From NCBI GenBank assembly GCA_030835385.1, contig JAURPI010000005.1:62001-126000 (forward strand): a DNA stretch of 64,000 bases, read 5' to 3'. A program made the position numbers and the translations under genes. The notes under the pieces are model-generated. The model did no database searches, was not told where the DNA came from, and was given only the letters and a program-made list of their open reading frames with translations. Positions 47,864 to 58,191 of this stretch are shown here, one piece after another (the stretch's first letter is position 1; every line of letters begins with the position of its first letter). The DNA is from Alphaproteobacteria bacterium. GTDB lineage: Bacteria > Pseudomonadota > Alphaproteobacteria > Rhodospirillales > Rhodospirillaceae.

Positions 47864-49150
47864 ATGGCCAAATCCGTATCCCTCACCGTAGGCGACAATT
47901 CATACGACTTTCCCGTCCTGAGCGGGTCGACCGGTCCCGACGTCGTAGACATCCGGAAGTTTTATGCCGAGACGGGAATGTTCACCTATGACCCTGGCTT
48001 CACCTCTACCGGAAGCTGTGAGTCAGCCATCACCTACATTGATGGCGATAAGGGCATGCTCCTCCACCGGGGATACCCAATCAATGATCTAGCCAAGAAC
48101 TGTAACTTCGAGGAAGTCGCCTATCTGCTCTTAAATGGTGAACTTCCAAACAAAGAAGACAAGGAAGCATTTGAGCACGACATCACCTATCACACGATGC
48201 TCCATGAACAGATCCACAACTTTTACTCAGGCTTCCGGCGCGATGCACACCCCATGGCGATTATGTGTGGCGTTGTAGGGGCTTTTTCAGCTTTTTATCA
48301 TGATAGCCTGGACATCACGAACCCAGACCACCGCCGCATTTCTTCCTATCGTTTGATTGCCAAGATGCCGACGATTGCAGCGTGGGCATACAAGTACTCG
48401 CTAGGTCAGCCCTTTATCTATCCCCGAAATGACCTCGGGTATGCAGAGAATTTCCTCTACATGATGTACGCTACGCCTTGTGAGGATTACGAGGTTAATC
48501 CGATCCTGGCCAAAGCCATGGACCGCATTCTAATTCTCCACGCTGATCATGAGCAAAATGCCTCTACCTCGACGGTACGCTTGGCTGGTTCATCTGGTGC
48601 AAATCCATTCGCTTGTATCGCCGCTGGCATTGCCTCCCTCTGGGGACCAGCCCATGGCGGTGCGAATGAAGCAGTACTAAACATGCTGAATGAGATTGGC
48701 GACGTCAGCCGCATCGATGAATACGTGAAAAAGGCCAAAGATAAGAACGACCCATTCCGTCTCATGGGCTTTGGCCACAGGGTTTACAAGAACTACGACC
48801 CACGAGCGACAATTCTGTCTGAAACATGCAAAGAAGTGCTCGACGAACTTGGCATTAAAGACAATCCGCTTTTGGACATCGCTGTCGCACTTGAGAAACT
48901 CGCCCTTGAAGATGAGTATTTCATCGAAAAGAAACTTTATCCAAATGTTGATTTCTACTCAGGCATCATTTTCCAGGCCATGGGCATTCCAGTGACCATG
49001 TTTACCGCGTTGTTTGCCCTTGCCCGCACGACCGGCTGGATCGCGCAATGGAATGAGATGATTGAAGATCCTCAACAGAAAATTGGCCGCCCACGCCAGC
49101 TCTTCACGGGCTCAACAGAGCGGCCCTACCTGCCCCTGGATAAGCGGTAG
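47864..49150 (+). CDS. gltA: Citrate synthase (type II)
   Basis: 428 residues. It condenses acetyl-CoA and oxaloacetate. Catalytic segments are present: HADHEQNAS (about 226), [11 protein letters not shown] (about 266) and [13 protein letters not shown] (about 306), and the Asp lies near [10 protein letters not shown] (about 363). A GGAAAGGA ribosome site precedes the ATG. A hairpin terminator follows at 49176. Confidence 0.97.
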   Translation: MAKSVSLTVGDNSYDFPVLSGSTGPDVVDIRKFYAETGMFTYDPGFTSTGSCESAITYIDGDKGMLLHRGYPINDLAKNCNFEEVAYLLLNGELPNKEDKEAFEHDITYHTMLHEQIHNFYSGFRRDAHPMAIMCGVVGAFSAFYHDSLDITNPDHRRISSYRLIAKMPTIAAWAYKYSLGQPFIYPRNDLGYAENFLYMMYATPCEDYEVNPILAKAMDRILILHADHEQNASTSTVRLAGSSGANPFACIAAGIASLWGPAHGGANEAVLNMLNEIGDVSRIDEYVKKAKDKNDPFRLMGFGHRVYKNYDPRATILSETCKEVLDELGIKDNPLLDIAVALEKLALEDEYFIEKKLYPNVDFYSGIIFQAMGIPVTMFTALFALARTTGWIAQWNEMIEDPQQKIGRPRQLFTGSTERPYLPLDKR

Positions 49151-49175
49151 GCCCAAATAAGCTATTCATTGAGCT

Positions 49176-49206
49176 AAAGGCGGCACATTCGTGTGCAGCC
49201 TTTTCT
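49176..49206 (+). terminator. Rho-independent terminator of gltA
   Basis: A stem AAAGGC..GCACA / TGTGC..GCCTTTT closes a TTCG tetraloop, with one mismatch, and is followed by TTTTCTT. It lies about 26 bases after the gltA stop. Confidence 0.85.
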
Positions 49207-49310
49207 TATGCTGTGACGCGATCTAAACTCTGGGCGTCTCTTACCATAACCAAGTGGGCTGGCTTTGCGTTTATATTAGGACTCAAGGCCGTCGCGAGGA
49301 TCGATAAAGA

Positions 49311-49607
49311 ATAAATGTTGGCTCGATAGGCGTATCCGCCCTGCTAGCGGCTCAGCAAACAGTAAATGTTCGCGCTAATAACATCGTGAATGCGCAGACT
49401 GAGGAATTCAAAACGTCTGCTCCGGCGCTTGTTAGCGCAGCACCAACCGGCGGCGTCGCTGTTTTTGCGCAAGAGGTCGATGGACCGGTCAACCTATTTC
49501 AGGAAGCCGCAGGACTTATCACTGCATCCGTGCAGTATGAAGCAGCCGCTTCGCTCATTCGAACGGACGAAGAGTTAAGCAAGATATTACTCGATATAGC
49601 GAGCTAG
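49311..49607 (+). CDS. Mini flagellar-rod-like protein with non-standard start
   Basis: The frame from 49311 (ATA) to 49607 encodes about 98 residues that combine both ends of flagellar rod/hook proteins. The start has ALLAAQQTVNVRANNIVNAQT, like the LxAxQxxLxVxANNIANxxT motif. The end has GLITASVQYEAAASLIRTDEE and ILLDI, like the C-terminal helix of FlgC/FlgG. The central domain is missing. No ATG, GTG or TTG lies between the stop at 49305 and the GTG at 49386, which would cut off the first motif. No other flagellar genes are in the window. It could be a small rod-like protein or a remnant. Confidence 0.6.
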   Translation: MNVGSIGVSALLAAQQTVNVRANNIVNAQTEEFKTSAPALVSAAPTGGVAVFAQEVDGPVNLFQEAAGLITASVQYEAAASLIRTDEELSKILLDIAS

Positions 49608-50773
49608 ACCCTATCAACAAGGCCTAGAACAACTTGCGCCGCATATGTGCTTGGTGACACGTCTTCCCGCTTTAAAAGGCTTAACGCTTCAACAAAGCCA
49701 TTCTTTTGAGCCTCTTTCTCAGAATTGCTGTTAAGCAATGCAGTGACTTTGGATTCTATCTCCTCGACCCTGCAAGATTCTTGCAAACATTCCGGAACAA
49801 TGGATCGCCCCAACAAAATATTGACCAAGTTTACGAATTTCGTTTTTGCCAACCGTCTAAATGCAAAAGCCGACAATGGATTCACTTTGTAAGCGATAAC
49901 GTGAGGCACGCCGGCTTTAGCTAGTTCGAGTGTAACGGTGCCAGATGCTGCGATCGCAACATCAGCAACTGCGAAAGTCTCGTTTCTATCTTTAGACCCA
50001 GTCACAACGTGCACTGGACCGGCTAAAGAACTGGCCCACTTCCTGACTCCTGGCTCGACGCTTCCTAGAGTCGGTACAACTACATGAATATTAGGATTTA
50101 CGGTTCGTAAGCCGGTAATCACCTGACCAAAGATGGGCATAAGAGCTTTAACTTCTGCCATACGACTGCCAGGCAAAACCGCCAAGACCGGCGAGCCTAC
50201 CGGAATATTTAACGCCTCACGAAACAAAGCTTGATCGAGTTCACTTGTATGATCTTCAACAACTGGGTGACCGACCCAAGTCGCTTTCAAACCATGTTTT
50301 TCAAACAAGGGCGGCTCAAATGGAAATAACGTAAGAAGGTGGTCAATCCAGGACGCTAGTTGTTTTGACCTTCCCGGACGCCACGCCCAAACTTGAGGCG
50401 CGACATAACGAACGCGTTTAACCTTGTTTCCGTTTTTTGTCAGCGCCTTATGTACACGGCCAGTAAACCCCCAGGAATCAATTGTTACCAGCACATCTGG
50501 CTTTAGTCGCTCAATGTCATCCAAAACTTCACGCACGCGACGTAAAACCAATCTCGCTTTCGGCAAGACTTCAAAGATTCCGAGAATAGCGAGGTCGCTT
50601 GGATCAAAGAGTGACTTGAGACCGGCCCCACGCATCAATTGGCCGCCCACTCCCTCAATGCGGACTCCGCTGTCCGCCGTGTCGTGCAGCGCCGTCATTA
50701 AGCGAGACCCAAGCACGTCACCGGAAGGTTCAAGAGCCACGACATAGACCAGAGGCGGTGCTGACGAACTCAA
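49604..50773 (-). CDS. lpxB: Lipid-A-disaccharide synthase
   Basis: 389 residues, TTG start overlapping the lpxI stop. It joins UDP-2,3-diacylglucosamine and lipid X. The GT19 family features are EPSGDVLGSRLM near the N-terminus (about 11-22), YVAPQVWAWRPGR (about 145), LAVLPGSRMAEV (about 203) and ASGTVTLELAKAGVPHVIAYK (about 280). It is the last gene of the lipid A run. Confidence 0.96.
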   Translation of the reverse strand: MSSSAPPLVYVVALEPSGDVLGSRLMTALHDTADSGVRIEGVGGQLMRGAGLKSLFDPSDLAILGIFEVLPKARLVLRRVREVLDDIERLKPDVLVTIDSWGFTGRVHKALTKNGNKVKRVRYVAPQVWAWRPGRSKQLASWIDHLLTLFPFEPPLFEKHGLKATWVGHPVVEDHTSELDQALFREALNIPVGSPVLAVLPGSRMAEVKALMPIFGQVITGLRTVNPNIHVVVPTLGSVEPGVRKWASSLAGPVHVVTGSKDRNETFAVADVAIAASGTVTLELAKAGVPHVIAYKVNPLSAFAFRRLAKTKFVNLVNILLGRSIVPECLQESCRVEEIESKVTALLNSNSEKEAQKNGFVEALSLLKREDVSPSTYAAQVVLGLVDRV

Positions 50774-51627
50774 GACGACCTTCCGCTCGCGTCAGGGGCA
50801 GCATAAATGAATAGCCCCGCACGATCGGCCATTTCTACAGAGGTTTCACGATCAACAATCAAAGTCCCGCCTGCCTCAATCGCAATCCCGCGAAAACCAG
50901 ATTCAATGCAGGCCTCGATCGTCTCGGGTCCCACAACGGGAAGGTCAGCCCGCCGATCCTGTTGGGGTTTGCTGGTTTTGACCAATATTGGTTTGCCACC
51001 ATTCATTAGTGAGTCACCCGCATCCCGAATGAGCCGGTCTGTACCGGCGTTTCCTTCTCGTGCGACTACGTCACCATCATTTACTACAACGGCTTGACCA
51101 CGATCAGCTGCTCCATGCTGACGTGCAGCAACGAGCCCAGTTTCGATGTCTTGGTGATCCTTTTCCGTAGGCTGAGTCCCCCCGATCACTCCGGGAGATG
51201 CCACAAGGTGTGAAAGAACAGAGTCGATTCCAACCACTGAGAATCCTTCTCGTTCTATCTCGCTAATAACTAACCTTAGCAATCGGTCATCACCAACCGA
51301 GTCTTTGCTTGTGAACGCACGAACGCCAGCTCGTGTCAGAAATTTTATTGTTCGCCAATCCGGCCTTAGGTCAATCAAGCCGGGGCGATGGACTTTGCCC
51401 GCCATAACGACAGATGAGACTTTATCTTCTCGGAATTTCTTAAAGCATTTACCGGCTTGCCCGATGCGGGTCAATATTGCCGGAGGACAGCTCAATCTGT
51501 CCGCCTGCCCCTTAAGTCCGACAACGGTATAAGGGCGGTTTTCTGATTCACAGGCGTGCACTATTAGCTGTGGTATAGCTCCACCTCCGGCGATAATGCC
51601 AAGTCGATCCTTAGATCTATCGCCCAT
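50770..51627 (-). CDS. lpxI: UDP-2,3-diacylglucosamine pyrophosphatase LpxI
   Basis: 285 residues of the LpxI (DUF1009) family, which replaces LpxH in many alphaproteobacteria. Typical parts are LGIIAGGGAIPQL (about 8-20), GDDRLLRLVISEIEREGF (about 116) and the C-terminal FRGIAIEAGGTLIVDRE. It forms lipid X for LpxB, whose gene starts in its stop codon. It follows lpxA by 35 bases. Confidence 0.94.
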   Translation of the reverse strand: MGDRSKDRLGIIAGGGAIPQLIVHACESENRPYTVVGLKGQADRLSCPPAILTRIGQAGKCFKKFREDKVSSVVMAGKVHRPGLIDLRPDWRTIKFLTRAGVRAFTSKDSVGDDRLLRLVISEIEREGFSVVGIDSVLSHLVASPGVIGGTQPTEKDHQDIETGLVAARQHGAADRGQAVVVNDGDVVAREGNAGTDRLIRDAGDSLMNGGKPILVKTSKPQQDRRADLPVVGPETIEACIESGFRGIAIEAGGTLIVDRETSVEMADRAGLFIYAAPDASGRSS

Positions 51628-51662
51628 CGTCCGCCATAAAGGTGATCATCGCGCGCTTCGAC

Positions 51663-52469
51663 TCACCCGCCGTTGCCGTTAGAGGATACCGGTTGGCATA
51701 TCGCGCGATTTGAATCAGATCGAATAAATTCAATGATATCCATCACACCAGGATGATCACTAAATAAATCAGCTACCTCACTTATACGCTCTGCCATATT
51801 CCCACCTTGGGAAAACAACAAACCGTACGCCGTACGCAAAGAACGGATATCCTCCCGCGAGAAACCACGCCGACGCAAGCCAATAACGTTCAAGCCGGCT
51901 AGACGAGCACGATTGCCCTTCACCGACCCATAGGGAATGACATCGCTTTCAACAGCGGAACATCCACCAATCATTGAGTGCTTACCAACACGAACGTATT
52001 GATGAATGCCCGACAAGCCACCGATAATCGCAAATTCATCGACGATCACATGGCCGCCCAACGCGACGCTATTGGTCAGGATCACATCATCGGCGACGGA
52101 ACAATCGTGCGCAACATGGCTCCCGACCATAAACAAACAATTGTTACCAATTGTCGTTGCCATGCGCCCGTTCTCTGTTCCCGGATGCATAGTCACATGT
52201 TCACGGATCGTATTGCTTTCTCCGATTAACAGTGTTGATGCTTCGCCTTTGTACCGGGCGTGTTGTGGTTGCAATCCAAGGCTGGCAAACGGATGCACGA
52301 CCGTCTTGGCACCGATAGTTGTGTGTCCGTCAACAACAACGTGAGATTTCAAACAAACGTCATCGTCAATAACGACATCCGGGCCGATGACGCAATACGG
52401 CCCAATCATCGCCGTGTCTGCAATTATTGCCGCAGAATCAATAACCGCTGTGGGGTGGATATCCGTCAT
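51663..52469 (-). CDS. lpxA: UDP-N-acetylglucosamine O-acyltransferase
   Basis: 268 residues. A left-handed beta helix of hexapeptide repeats runs from residue 2 to about 190, with the catalytic His in the NTIREHVTMHPGT region (about 119) and GGLSGIHQYVRVG further on. The C-terminal helical part is normal. It adds the first acyl chain in lipid A synthesis. It starts 3 bases after the fabZ stop. Confidence 0.96.
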   Translation of the reverse strand: MTDIHPTAVIDSAAIIADTAMIGPYCVIGPDVVIDDDVCLKSHVVVDGHTTIGAKTVVHPFASLGLQPQHARYKGEASTLLIGESNTIREHVTMHPGTENGRMATTIGNNCLFMVGSHVAHDCSVADDVILTNSVALGGHVIVDEFAIIGGLSGIHQYVRVGKHSMIGGCSAVESDVIPYGSVKGNRARLAGLNVIGLRRRGFSREDIRSLRTAYGLLFSQGGNMAERISEVADLFSDHPGVMDIIEFIRSDSNRAICQPVSSNGNGG

Positions 52470-52472
52470 GAA

Positions 52473-52940
52473 CTACTCGTCCATAATCATGGCCGAGTAA
52501 GTCGCCTCAGCAACAACCGTATCGCCAACTGTCGCGACACCACTAAACTTCCAAACGTTCGCCCGCTGGCGAACCTTTGTGCAAGATAGACGCAGCTGAT
52601 CGCCAGGCTCGACAGGACGACGGAAACGTGCATTCTCTATCGTCATGAAATAGACCAACTTGCCTTCCGCATCTTTGCCCAGACTATCGACAACGAGAAC
52701 CGCTGCAGTTTGAGCCATCGCCTCAACAATGAGGACGCCCGGCATTACCGGTCGATTAGGAAAATGGCCTTGGAAAAATGGCTCATTGATCGTCACATTC
52801 TTTACCCCAACGGCCGATTCACCCTCGACAACATCTTCAACCCGGTCAACCAATAGAAACGGATACCTATGCGGGATCATCTCAATGATACGGTGAATAT
52901 CGATTGCTGAGGTTGAGGCTGATGTAGACTCTCCGTCCAT
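52473..52940 (-). CDS. fabZ: 3-hydroxyacyl-ACP dehydratase FabZ
   Basis: 155 residues from the ATG at 52940, which has AAAGGA before it (a TTG at 52961 is possible but less well placed). Hot-dog fold dehydratase; the catalytic His is in [11 protein letters not shown] and the Glu in [15 protein letters not shown]. The segment [14 protein letters not shown] is the hallmark. It provides unsaturated acyl chains for membrane lipid synthesis and sits in the usual lpxD-fabZ-lpxA order. Confidence 0.95.
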   Translation of the reverse strand: MDGESTSASTSAIDIHRIIEMIPHRYPFLLVDRVEDVVEGESAVGVKNVTINEPFFQGHFPNRPVMPGVLIVEAMAQTAAVLVVDSLGKDAEGKLVYFMTIENARFRRPVEPGDQLRLSCTKVRQRANVWKFSGVATVGDTVVAEATYSAMIMDE

Positions 52941-52976
52941 AGCCCTATTCCTTTTCTCCAATGGTCAACAACTCAG

Positions 52977-54020
52977 TCATGATGACTTTTTGCGGCTTGC
53001 CAATCGCCCAAGAGCCACAACCTCTCTCCAAAACGTCTTGATCGGTTTGGCAGGGTACCCCATCACGGCTTGACCGGGTGCAATATCACGCATAACGCCA
53101 GACTTGGCTGCAACTTGGGCTTTCGGACCAATTGTAACATGATCCGCTAGGCCGACCTGTCCTGCCAACACAACGTCACTACCTATTTTGCAACTGCCTG
53201 AAATTCCGACCTGGGAAACAACAATACATCTTGGGCCAAGAGAAACATTGTGCCCAATCTGCACTTGATTATCGATTCGGCACCCCTCGCCGATTTTGGT
53301 GTCCTCAAGAGATCCACGATCGATCGTCGTATTTGCACCAATCTCGACGTGGTCTTCAATTATGACGCGCCCGAGCTGCGGAATTTTAAGATGTCGCCCG
53401 GCGACACTATCAAAAACGAAGCCAAAGCCATCTTGGCCAACGCAAACACCCGGATGAATGACGATATTGTCGCCCAACAGACAAGCAATGAGTGACACCT
53501 GCGATCCGATTTCACAATCCTGACCAATAACCACGCCTGCACCAATTGTGGCCCCTGGACCGATACGACTTCGTGAACCGATTATGACTCCTGGGCCAAT
53601 GACCGCACCCGACTCAACGACAACATCATCAGCGAGTGTTGCCGTCTCATCAATAAACGTACCACCTGCCGAAATTTTTGCATTTGTGATGGCTTCTGGT
53701 TGATTGGGGTAGAACGCTTCAGCCACCACAGCGAACGCGGCTTGAGGGTCATCGACGACCAACACAACAGCATTCGGAGGCGCCTTTTCCGCCAGCACAG
53801 CGGTCGTCAAGCATACCCCACATTGGCTATTCACTGCGGCCTCGGCGTATTCAGCGCCAGCCAAATAACAAAGGTCTGTAGAGGTTGCTTCGTTTAGGTC
53901 AGCCAAATCAGAGATGGCGACGTCCAAATCACCATCTCCAACGGCAACCCCGCCTGTCCAAGCAGCAATTTCCCGGACCCGAAATGGTCCGGTTCGCTTA
54001 AAGAACCGGGAGTCTGGCAC
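52977..54020 (-). CDS. lpxD: UDP-3-O-acylglucosamine N-acyltransferase
   Basis: 347 residues, GTG start. It adds the second acyl chain in lipid A synthesis. An N-terminal uridine-binding domain is followed by a hexapeptide-repeat beta helix (about 105-320); the catalytic His region is [14 protein letters not shown] (about 243). It starts 6 bases past the skp stop. Confidence 0.96.
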   Translation of the reverse strand: MPDSRFFKRTGPFRVREIAAWTGGVAVGDGDLDVAISDLADLNEATSTDLCYLAGAEYAEAAVNSQCGVCLTTAVLAEKAPPNAVVLVVDDPQAAFAVVAEAFYPNQPEAITNAKISAGGTFIDETATLADDVVVESGAVIGPGVIIGSRSRIGPGATIGAGVVIGQDCEIGSQVSLIACLLGDNIVIHPGVCVGQDGFGFVFDSVAGRHLKIPQLGRVIIEDHVEIGANTTIDRGSLEDTKIGEGCRIDNQVQIGHNVSLGPRCIVVSQVGISGSCKIGSDVVLAGQVGLADHVTIGPKAQVAAKSGVMRDIAPGQAVMGYPAKPIKTFWREVVALGRLASRKKSS

Positions 54021-54026
54021 AATCGC

Positions 54027-54641
54027 CTACTCAGCGGCGGCAGCACCCGCGGCGTCTGCACTTCCGCCTTCTGGATTCTGCATTTCCACCGATGGCAGCC
54101 GCTCATTCAAAATCTCTAGGACGGGCCGTGTGATATCCATTGAAGGGTCGGCCAACAAAATAACACCCTGGGGCATGACCATATTTATGCCGAGTTCTTG
54201 GGCAACCTGGCTAGTAATCCCCATCATCTCTTGATTGATTTGAATTACGGCTTGCTGAACGACAGTATTGAGGTTCTCAAGCTTAATCCGACTTTCCTGC
54301 TGCGCAGTTGCAAACCTCTCTTGAAAAGCTTGGGCTTGTTGTTGAAAAACTTCAGGTGCGAGAACGTTACGCTGTTGCGTTAGGCGCTGTTCTTCTTCAC
54401 GCAACTCCGTTTCAAGTCCACGTGCTTCCGTTTGGTATCGCGTAACGTACTTATCACGCTCCAACCTAATGCCTTTGTGAGCCAAAGAATCACGCTCGAT
54501 GATTTGCGTGTTCAGCACACCAATAATCGGACGTGTTTGGTTGCTTTGCTGCGCCGTGGCAGACGTTGTCATTGCCAATAGCGACATCGTAATCGCGACA
54601 GTTATTGAACCAACAAGGGTTCGAAGGAAAGTAGAGTTCAT
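54027..54641 (-). CDS. skp: Periplasmic chaperone Skp/OmpH
   Basis: 204 residues. A signal peptide (about 1-30, ending SATAQ) is followed by IIGVLNTQIIERDS and a long charged coiled-coil (about 60-140), then a C-terminal strand region. It carries unfolded outer-membrane proteins to BamA, whose gene lies 2 bases upstream. The C-terminal tail is Ala/Gly-rich. Confidence 0.9.
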   Translation of the reverse strand: MNSTFLRTLVGSITVAITMSLLAMTTSATAQQSNQTRPIIGVLNTQIIERDSLAHKGIRLERDKYVTRYQTEARGLETELREEEQRLTQQRNVLAPEVFQQQAQAFQERFATAQQESRIKLENLNTVVQQAVIQINQEMMGITSQVAQELGINMVMPQGVILLADPSMDITRPVLEILNERLPSVEMQNPEGGSADAAGAAAAE

Positions 54642-54643
54642 TT

Positions 54644-56947
54644 TTAAAACCTTTGGCCGAAGTTTACACGGAAACTTTGAGTTACATCGAAGTCAGCGCT
54701 GCGCAGGACATGTGCCCAATCAATGTTGATGGGGCCAACGGGTGACTCCCATTCTATTCCTACGCCAACTGATCCCCGGATACGTTGCGATTGCAAGATA
54801 TCAGCATTTCTGTCTTTCAAATCTGTCGGTGCCCCAATAGACCCCCAATCTGTGAATATTTTAGGCGTGATACCTATTTCTTCAGGTAGGCCGAGCGGAA
54901 CTTTAATTTCAGCTTTCGCTGTCGCAATCCAATCACCACCTAAGGCGTCACCAGTCGTTATATCACGTGGGCTAGCACCAAAATCATCGAAACCGCGGAG
55001 GTTGTTACCACCAAGCTGATATCTTTGGAAGATTTTGATATCTTCGCCAATTCCGATGATATGCCCAACGTTCGTCGTGGCGCTGAAAATCCACCCCTCA
55101 AACGGCTCCAGGTAATATCCAAGGGCCAAGCTTGAGCGGACATACTTCTCCGTCCCCCCCAGACCGGCCAAGTCATTGGAAATACTCATGAAATAACCAT
55201 CTGTCGGGTCAATGACGTTATTTCTGCGGTCAATCGCAAAGGTGTGGCTGACCTGAGACGTTGTCGTTGTCCCCTCCTGTTCTCTCGTAAACTGCGAGGA
55301 AAACTGATTACTGGTCTCTAACCGGGTCCATGACAGCAAATAGCTGAGGCGCTGAAACATGTATTCATTGTAATTGAAGCCCAATCGTAAAGATCCGCCG
55401 ACCGATTGACTGATAAATCCGGCCTCATCTTCAAAGTCTGTTTCTGTAGCAAACAAGTCGGCGCCGGCTGCGAGACGACGATTCATAAAGTATGGCTCGG
55501 TAAATCCGAGGTCGATCTGGGTCTGTTGCTGAGCAAGACTAAAATTGAAGCGTAGGTCTTGGCCTTTGCCAAGCAGGTTACGCTCTCGAATACCAACGTC
55601 AAACAACGCACCAGAAGCACTCGAGAACCCAATTCCAAATTGTAGTTCACCGGTGGACTGTTCTTCCACCGTCGCGGTTACGACCGTGCGATCAGGGTAA
55701 ACCTCAGACGGCACATTATCCACTTCGACTTCTTTAAAGTACCCTAGGTTTTGAAGACGTTCACGCGAACGTCTGAGACGTGCGGTATTAAACGCGTCGC
55801 CTTCAACCAGGCGGAACTCTCTTCGAATAACTTTGTCGAGTGTGCGGACGTTGCCGGTAATATCGATACGCTCAACAAAGACACGTGGCCCTTCCTGAAC
55901 ATCAAAAATGATATCAATCGTTTGTGAGTCTGTATTACGTGCCACACGCGGACGAATGTCGACAAAGGCGTAACCCAATGCGCCCACTAGGTCGGTAAAG
56001 ACATCGACAGTCTCTTCGATCTCTTCAGCGTTGTACCAATCACGCGGTGATGGGACGATAGCTTCCTCTAGTACGCGAGAGTCAAGATTAGGGATCGAAA
56101 CATCGACCGTCATTTCACCGAAACGATACCTTGGCCCCTCATCTACCGTCATCGTGATGAAAAAGCTTTTGCGGTCGGGCGACAGCTCGGCTACGGCAGA
56201 GACCACTTCAAAATCTGCATACCCTTCAGACAAATAGAAGCGCCGGAGCAGCTCCTGATCAAAAGCCATACGGTCAGGATCGTACGTATCGTTAGAGGTC
56301 AGAAATCGCCACCAGCGTTCTTCACGGGTTAGAACGACATCCCGCAAGTCGCCGTCAGAATACTCTTCGTTGCCGATAATGGTGATTTTGCGCACATATG
56401 TGGGATCACCTTCATTAATCTCAAAAACCAAATCGACACGGTTTTGTGGAAGCTCGATCACCTTTGGTTCAACGGTCACAGCAAAACGACCACTCCGACG
56501 ATACAGATCGAGTATGCGTTCGACATCTTGTTGAACTTTGGTTCGCGTATAAACGACACGCGGTCGCAGCTGCACTTCAGGTTCCAGCTTGTCGTTCTCT
56601 AACCGCTTATTCCCCTCAAAGGTGATACGGTTAATGATCGGGTTCTCGACGACTCTAATAATAAGTATGTCACCCTGCCGACCGATGCTGACATCAGCAA
56701 ATAATCCTGTGGCGAAAAGATTTTTGAGCGATCGGTCAATTGTAATCGGATCAAAGCGATCACCCTCTCGTACAGAAATATAGGTTCGTATCGTTGCCGG
56801 TTCGATCCGCTGATTACCCTGTACGGCGATCTGCGCAATCGTTCCGCCTAATTGTTGCGCATGCACAGCTGCTGAGCTGAGTAACAGAACCACTGCACAC
56901 ATCACACTTGCTAACCAATATTGACGATCGCCAGTCACCCCGTGCAT
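54644..56947 (-). CDS. bamA: Outer-membrane protein assembly factor BamA
   Basis: 767 residues from the ATG at 56947, which has an excellent AAGGAGCC ribosome site; a longer frame to 57076 lacks one. A signal peptide (ending AAVHAQ) is followed by five POTRA domains (about 30-420), then a 16-strand barrel. The barrel has a VRGF-type lid motif (NNLRGFDDFG) and ends in Phe (RVNFGQRF). It is the core of the outer-membrane insertion machine. It lies between rseP and skp as is usual. Confidence 0.96.
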   Translation of the reverse strand: MHGVTGDRQYWLASVMCAVVLLLSSAAVHAQQLGGTIAQIAVQGNQRIEPATIRTYISVREGDRFDPITIDRSLKNLFATGLFADVSIGRQGDILIIRVVENPIINRITFEGNKRLENDKLEPEVQLRPRVVYTRTKVQQDVERILDLYRRSGRFAVTVEPKVIELPQNRVDLVFEINEGDPTYVRKITIIGNEEYSDGDLRDVVLTREERWWRFLTSNDTYDPDRMAFDQELLRRFYLSEGYADFEVVSAVAELSPDRKSFFITMTVDEGPRYRFGEMTVDVSIPNLDSRVLEEAIVPSPRDWYNAEEIEETVDVFTDLVGALGYAFVDIRPRVARNTDSQTIDIIFDVQEGPRVFVERIDITGNVRTLDKVIRREFRLVEGDAFNTARLRRSRERLQNLGYFKEVEVDNVPSEVYPDRTVVTATVEEQSTGELQFGIGFSSASGALFDVGIRERNLLGKGQDLRFNFSLAQQQTQIDLGFTEPYFMNRRLAAGADLFATETDFEDEAGFISQSVGGSLRLGFNYNEYMFQRLSYLLSWTRLETSNQFSSQFTREQEGTTTTSQVSHTFAIDRRNNVIDPTDGYFMSISNDLAGLGGTEKYVRSSLALGYYLEPFEGWIFSATTNVGHIIGIGEDIKIFQRYQLGGNNLRGFDDFGASPRDITTGDALGGDWIATAKAEIKVPLGLPEEIGITPKIFTDWGSIGAPTDLKDRNADILQSQRIRGSVGVGIEWESPVGPINIDWAHVLRSADFDVTQSFRVNFGQRF

Positions 56948-56997
56948 GGCTCCTTTTAACCTAGTTTTCTTATGGGCCCAGTACAGGATATTCGACG

Positions 56998-58191
56998 CTA
57001 CAGTTGCAGAATGTCGTTCCAGGTCACAAACACCATGAGTGACAAGACCAGAACCAAACCAAACCGCAGCCCCCACTCCTGAGCCTGATCAGACAACGGG
57101 CGGCCACGTAAGGCCTCGATGGCGTAGAACAACAGGTGTCCGCCGTCAAGCAGTGGTACAGGGAACAGATTTATGATGCCTAAATTGATCGAAAGTATGG
57201 CCATAAAGACGACAAAATTGGCAAATCCGGATTTCGCGGCCTGTCCCGAAAATTTGGCAATTCTGATCGGCCCTCCGAGGTCTTCGGTTCCCCGATCTCC
57301 TGAGATGATCTGCCCGACCGCCACAAATGTGCCTTCTACGACGATGTATGTCTGACTAATTGCCAACCCGAGTGCAGAAATCGGGTTATGGCGCACCATC
57401 ATTCTGGTTTCGCCCGAGGAAGAAACGCCGAGCAAAGCCCGTTTTTGGGGGTTTCCAAACGCATCTGTCTCGTCGACCACGCGCGGTACCGCAATAATAT
57501 CTAGAATACTTTCATCGCGCTGAATGGTGAGCCGCATCGGGGCGCCATTGCCCAGCGGCACGATCCGCTGAAGATCTTCAAATCGGTCTATGGCATTGCC
57601 GTCAATTGCCATAATCCGATCCCCAGCCGTGAGACCGGCTTCTGCGGCAGCGCTATCCTCAACCACATTCCCAATGATGAGTTCGGTAACCGGCCGGCCA
57701 ACCGACATGAACATGACGAAGAAGACAACTATCGCGAACAAAAAATTGACTGCGGGACCGGCAAAAACAATTGCTGACCTCTGTCCAAGTGTTTTGTATT
57801 TGAAAGAGATCGCCTTCTCTTCGGGAGTCATTTCCCGTTCTACTTCAATCTCATCGTCCTCATCATTCTCGCCATCTTCTTTCGAGCCTGGATTGGCAAT
57901 ATCTGCCTCGCCAAACATTTTGACGTAGCCGCCAAGGGGGATCAGGCTGAACTTCCATCGCGTACCATGGCGATCTGTAAACCCAACCAACTCGGGTCCA
58001 AATCCAATTGAAAAACTATCGCAGCGTACTTTATTCCACCGGGCGACCAGAAAATGACCGAGCTCATGAACAAAAACCACGACAGAAAGTGCGATAATAA
58101 AGTTCACGATGGTGAAGGATATTCCTAGGGCTTGTTCCAAAACGTTATCGTCCCATTTCTCTATTCTGCGGCCGAACCGACGGCTATCCAT
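56998..58191 (-). CDS. rseP: Site-2 metalloprotease RseP
   Basis: 397 residues from ATG at 58191; a TTG at 58140 would give a more usual short N-terminus and avoid overlap with dxr. The zinc motif HELGH (about 43-47) and the second-site LDGGHLLFY (about 340) are present. A PDZ domain (about 165-240) lies between the membrane helices. An acidic loop (EDGENDEDDEIEVERE, about 105-120) is unusual. It cuts membrane-bound anti-sigma or signal peptides in envelope stress. Confidence 0.93.
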   Translation of the reverse strand: MDSRRFGRRIEKWDDNVLEQALGISFTIVNFIIALSVVVFVHELGHFLVARWNKVRCDSFSIGFGPELVGFTDRHGTRWKFSLIPLGGYVKMFGEADIANPGSKEDGENDEDDEIEVEREMTPEEKAISFKYKTLGQRSAIVFAGPAVNFLFAIVVFFVMFMSVGRPVTELIIGNVVEDSAAAEAGLTAGDRIMAIDGNAIDRFEDLQRIVPLGNGAPMRLTIQRDESILDIIAVPRVVDETDAFGNPQKRALLGVSSSGETRMMVRHNPISALGLAISQTYIVVEGTFVAVGQIISGDRGTEDLGGPIRIAKFSGQAAKSGFANFVVFMAILSINLGIINLFPVPLLDGGHLLFYAIEALRGRPLSDQAQEWGLRFGLVLVLSLMVFVTWNDILQL

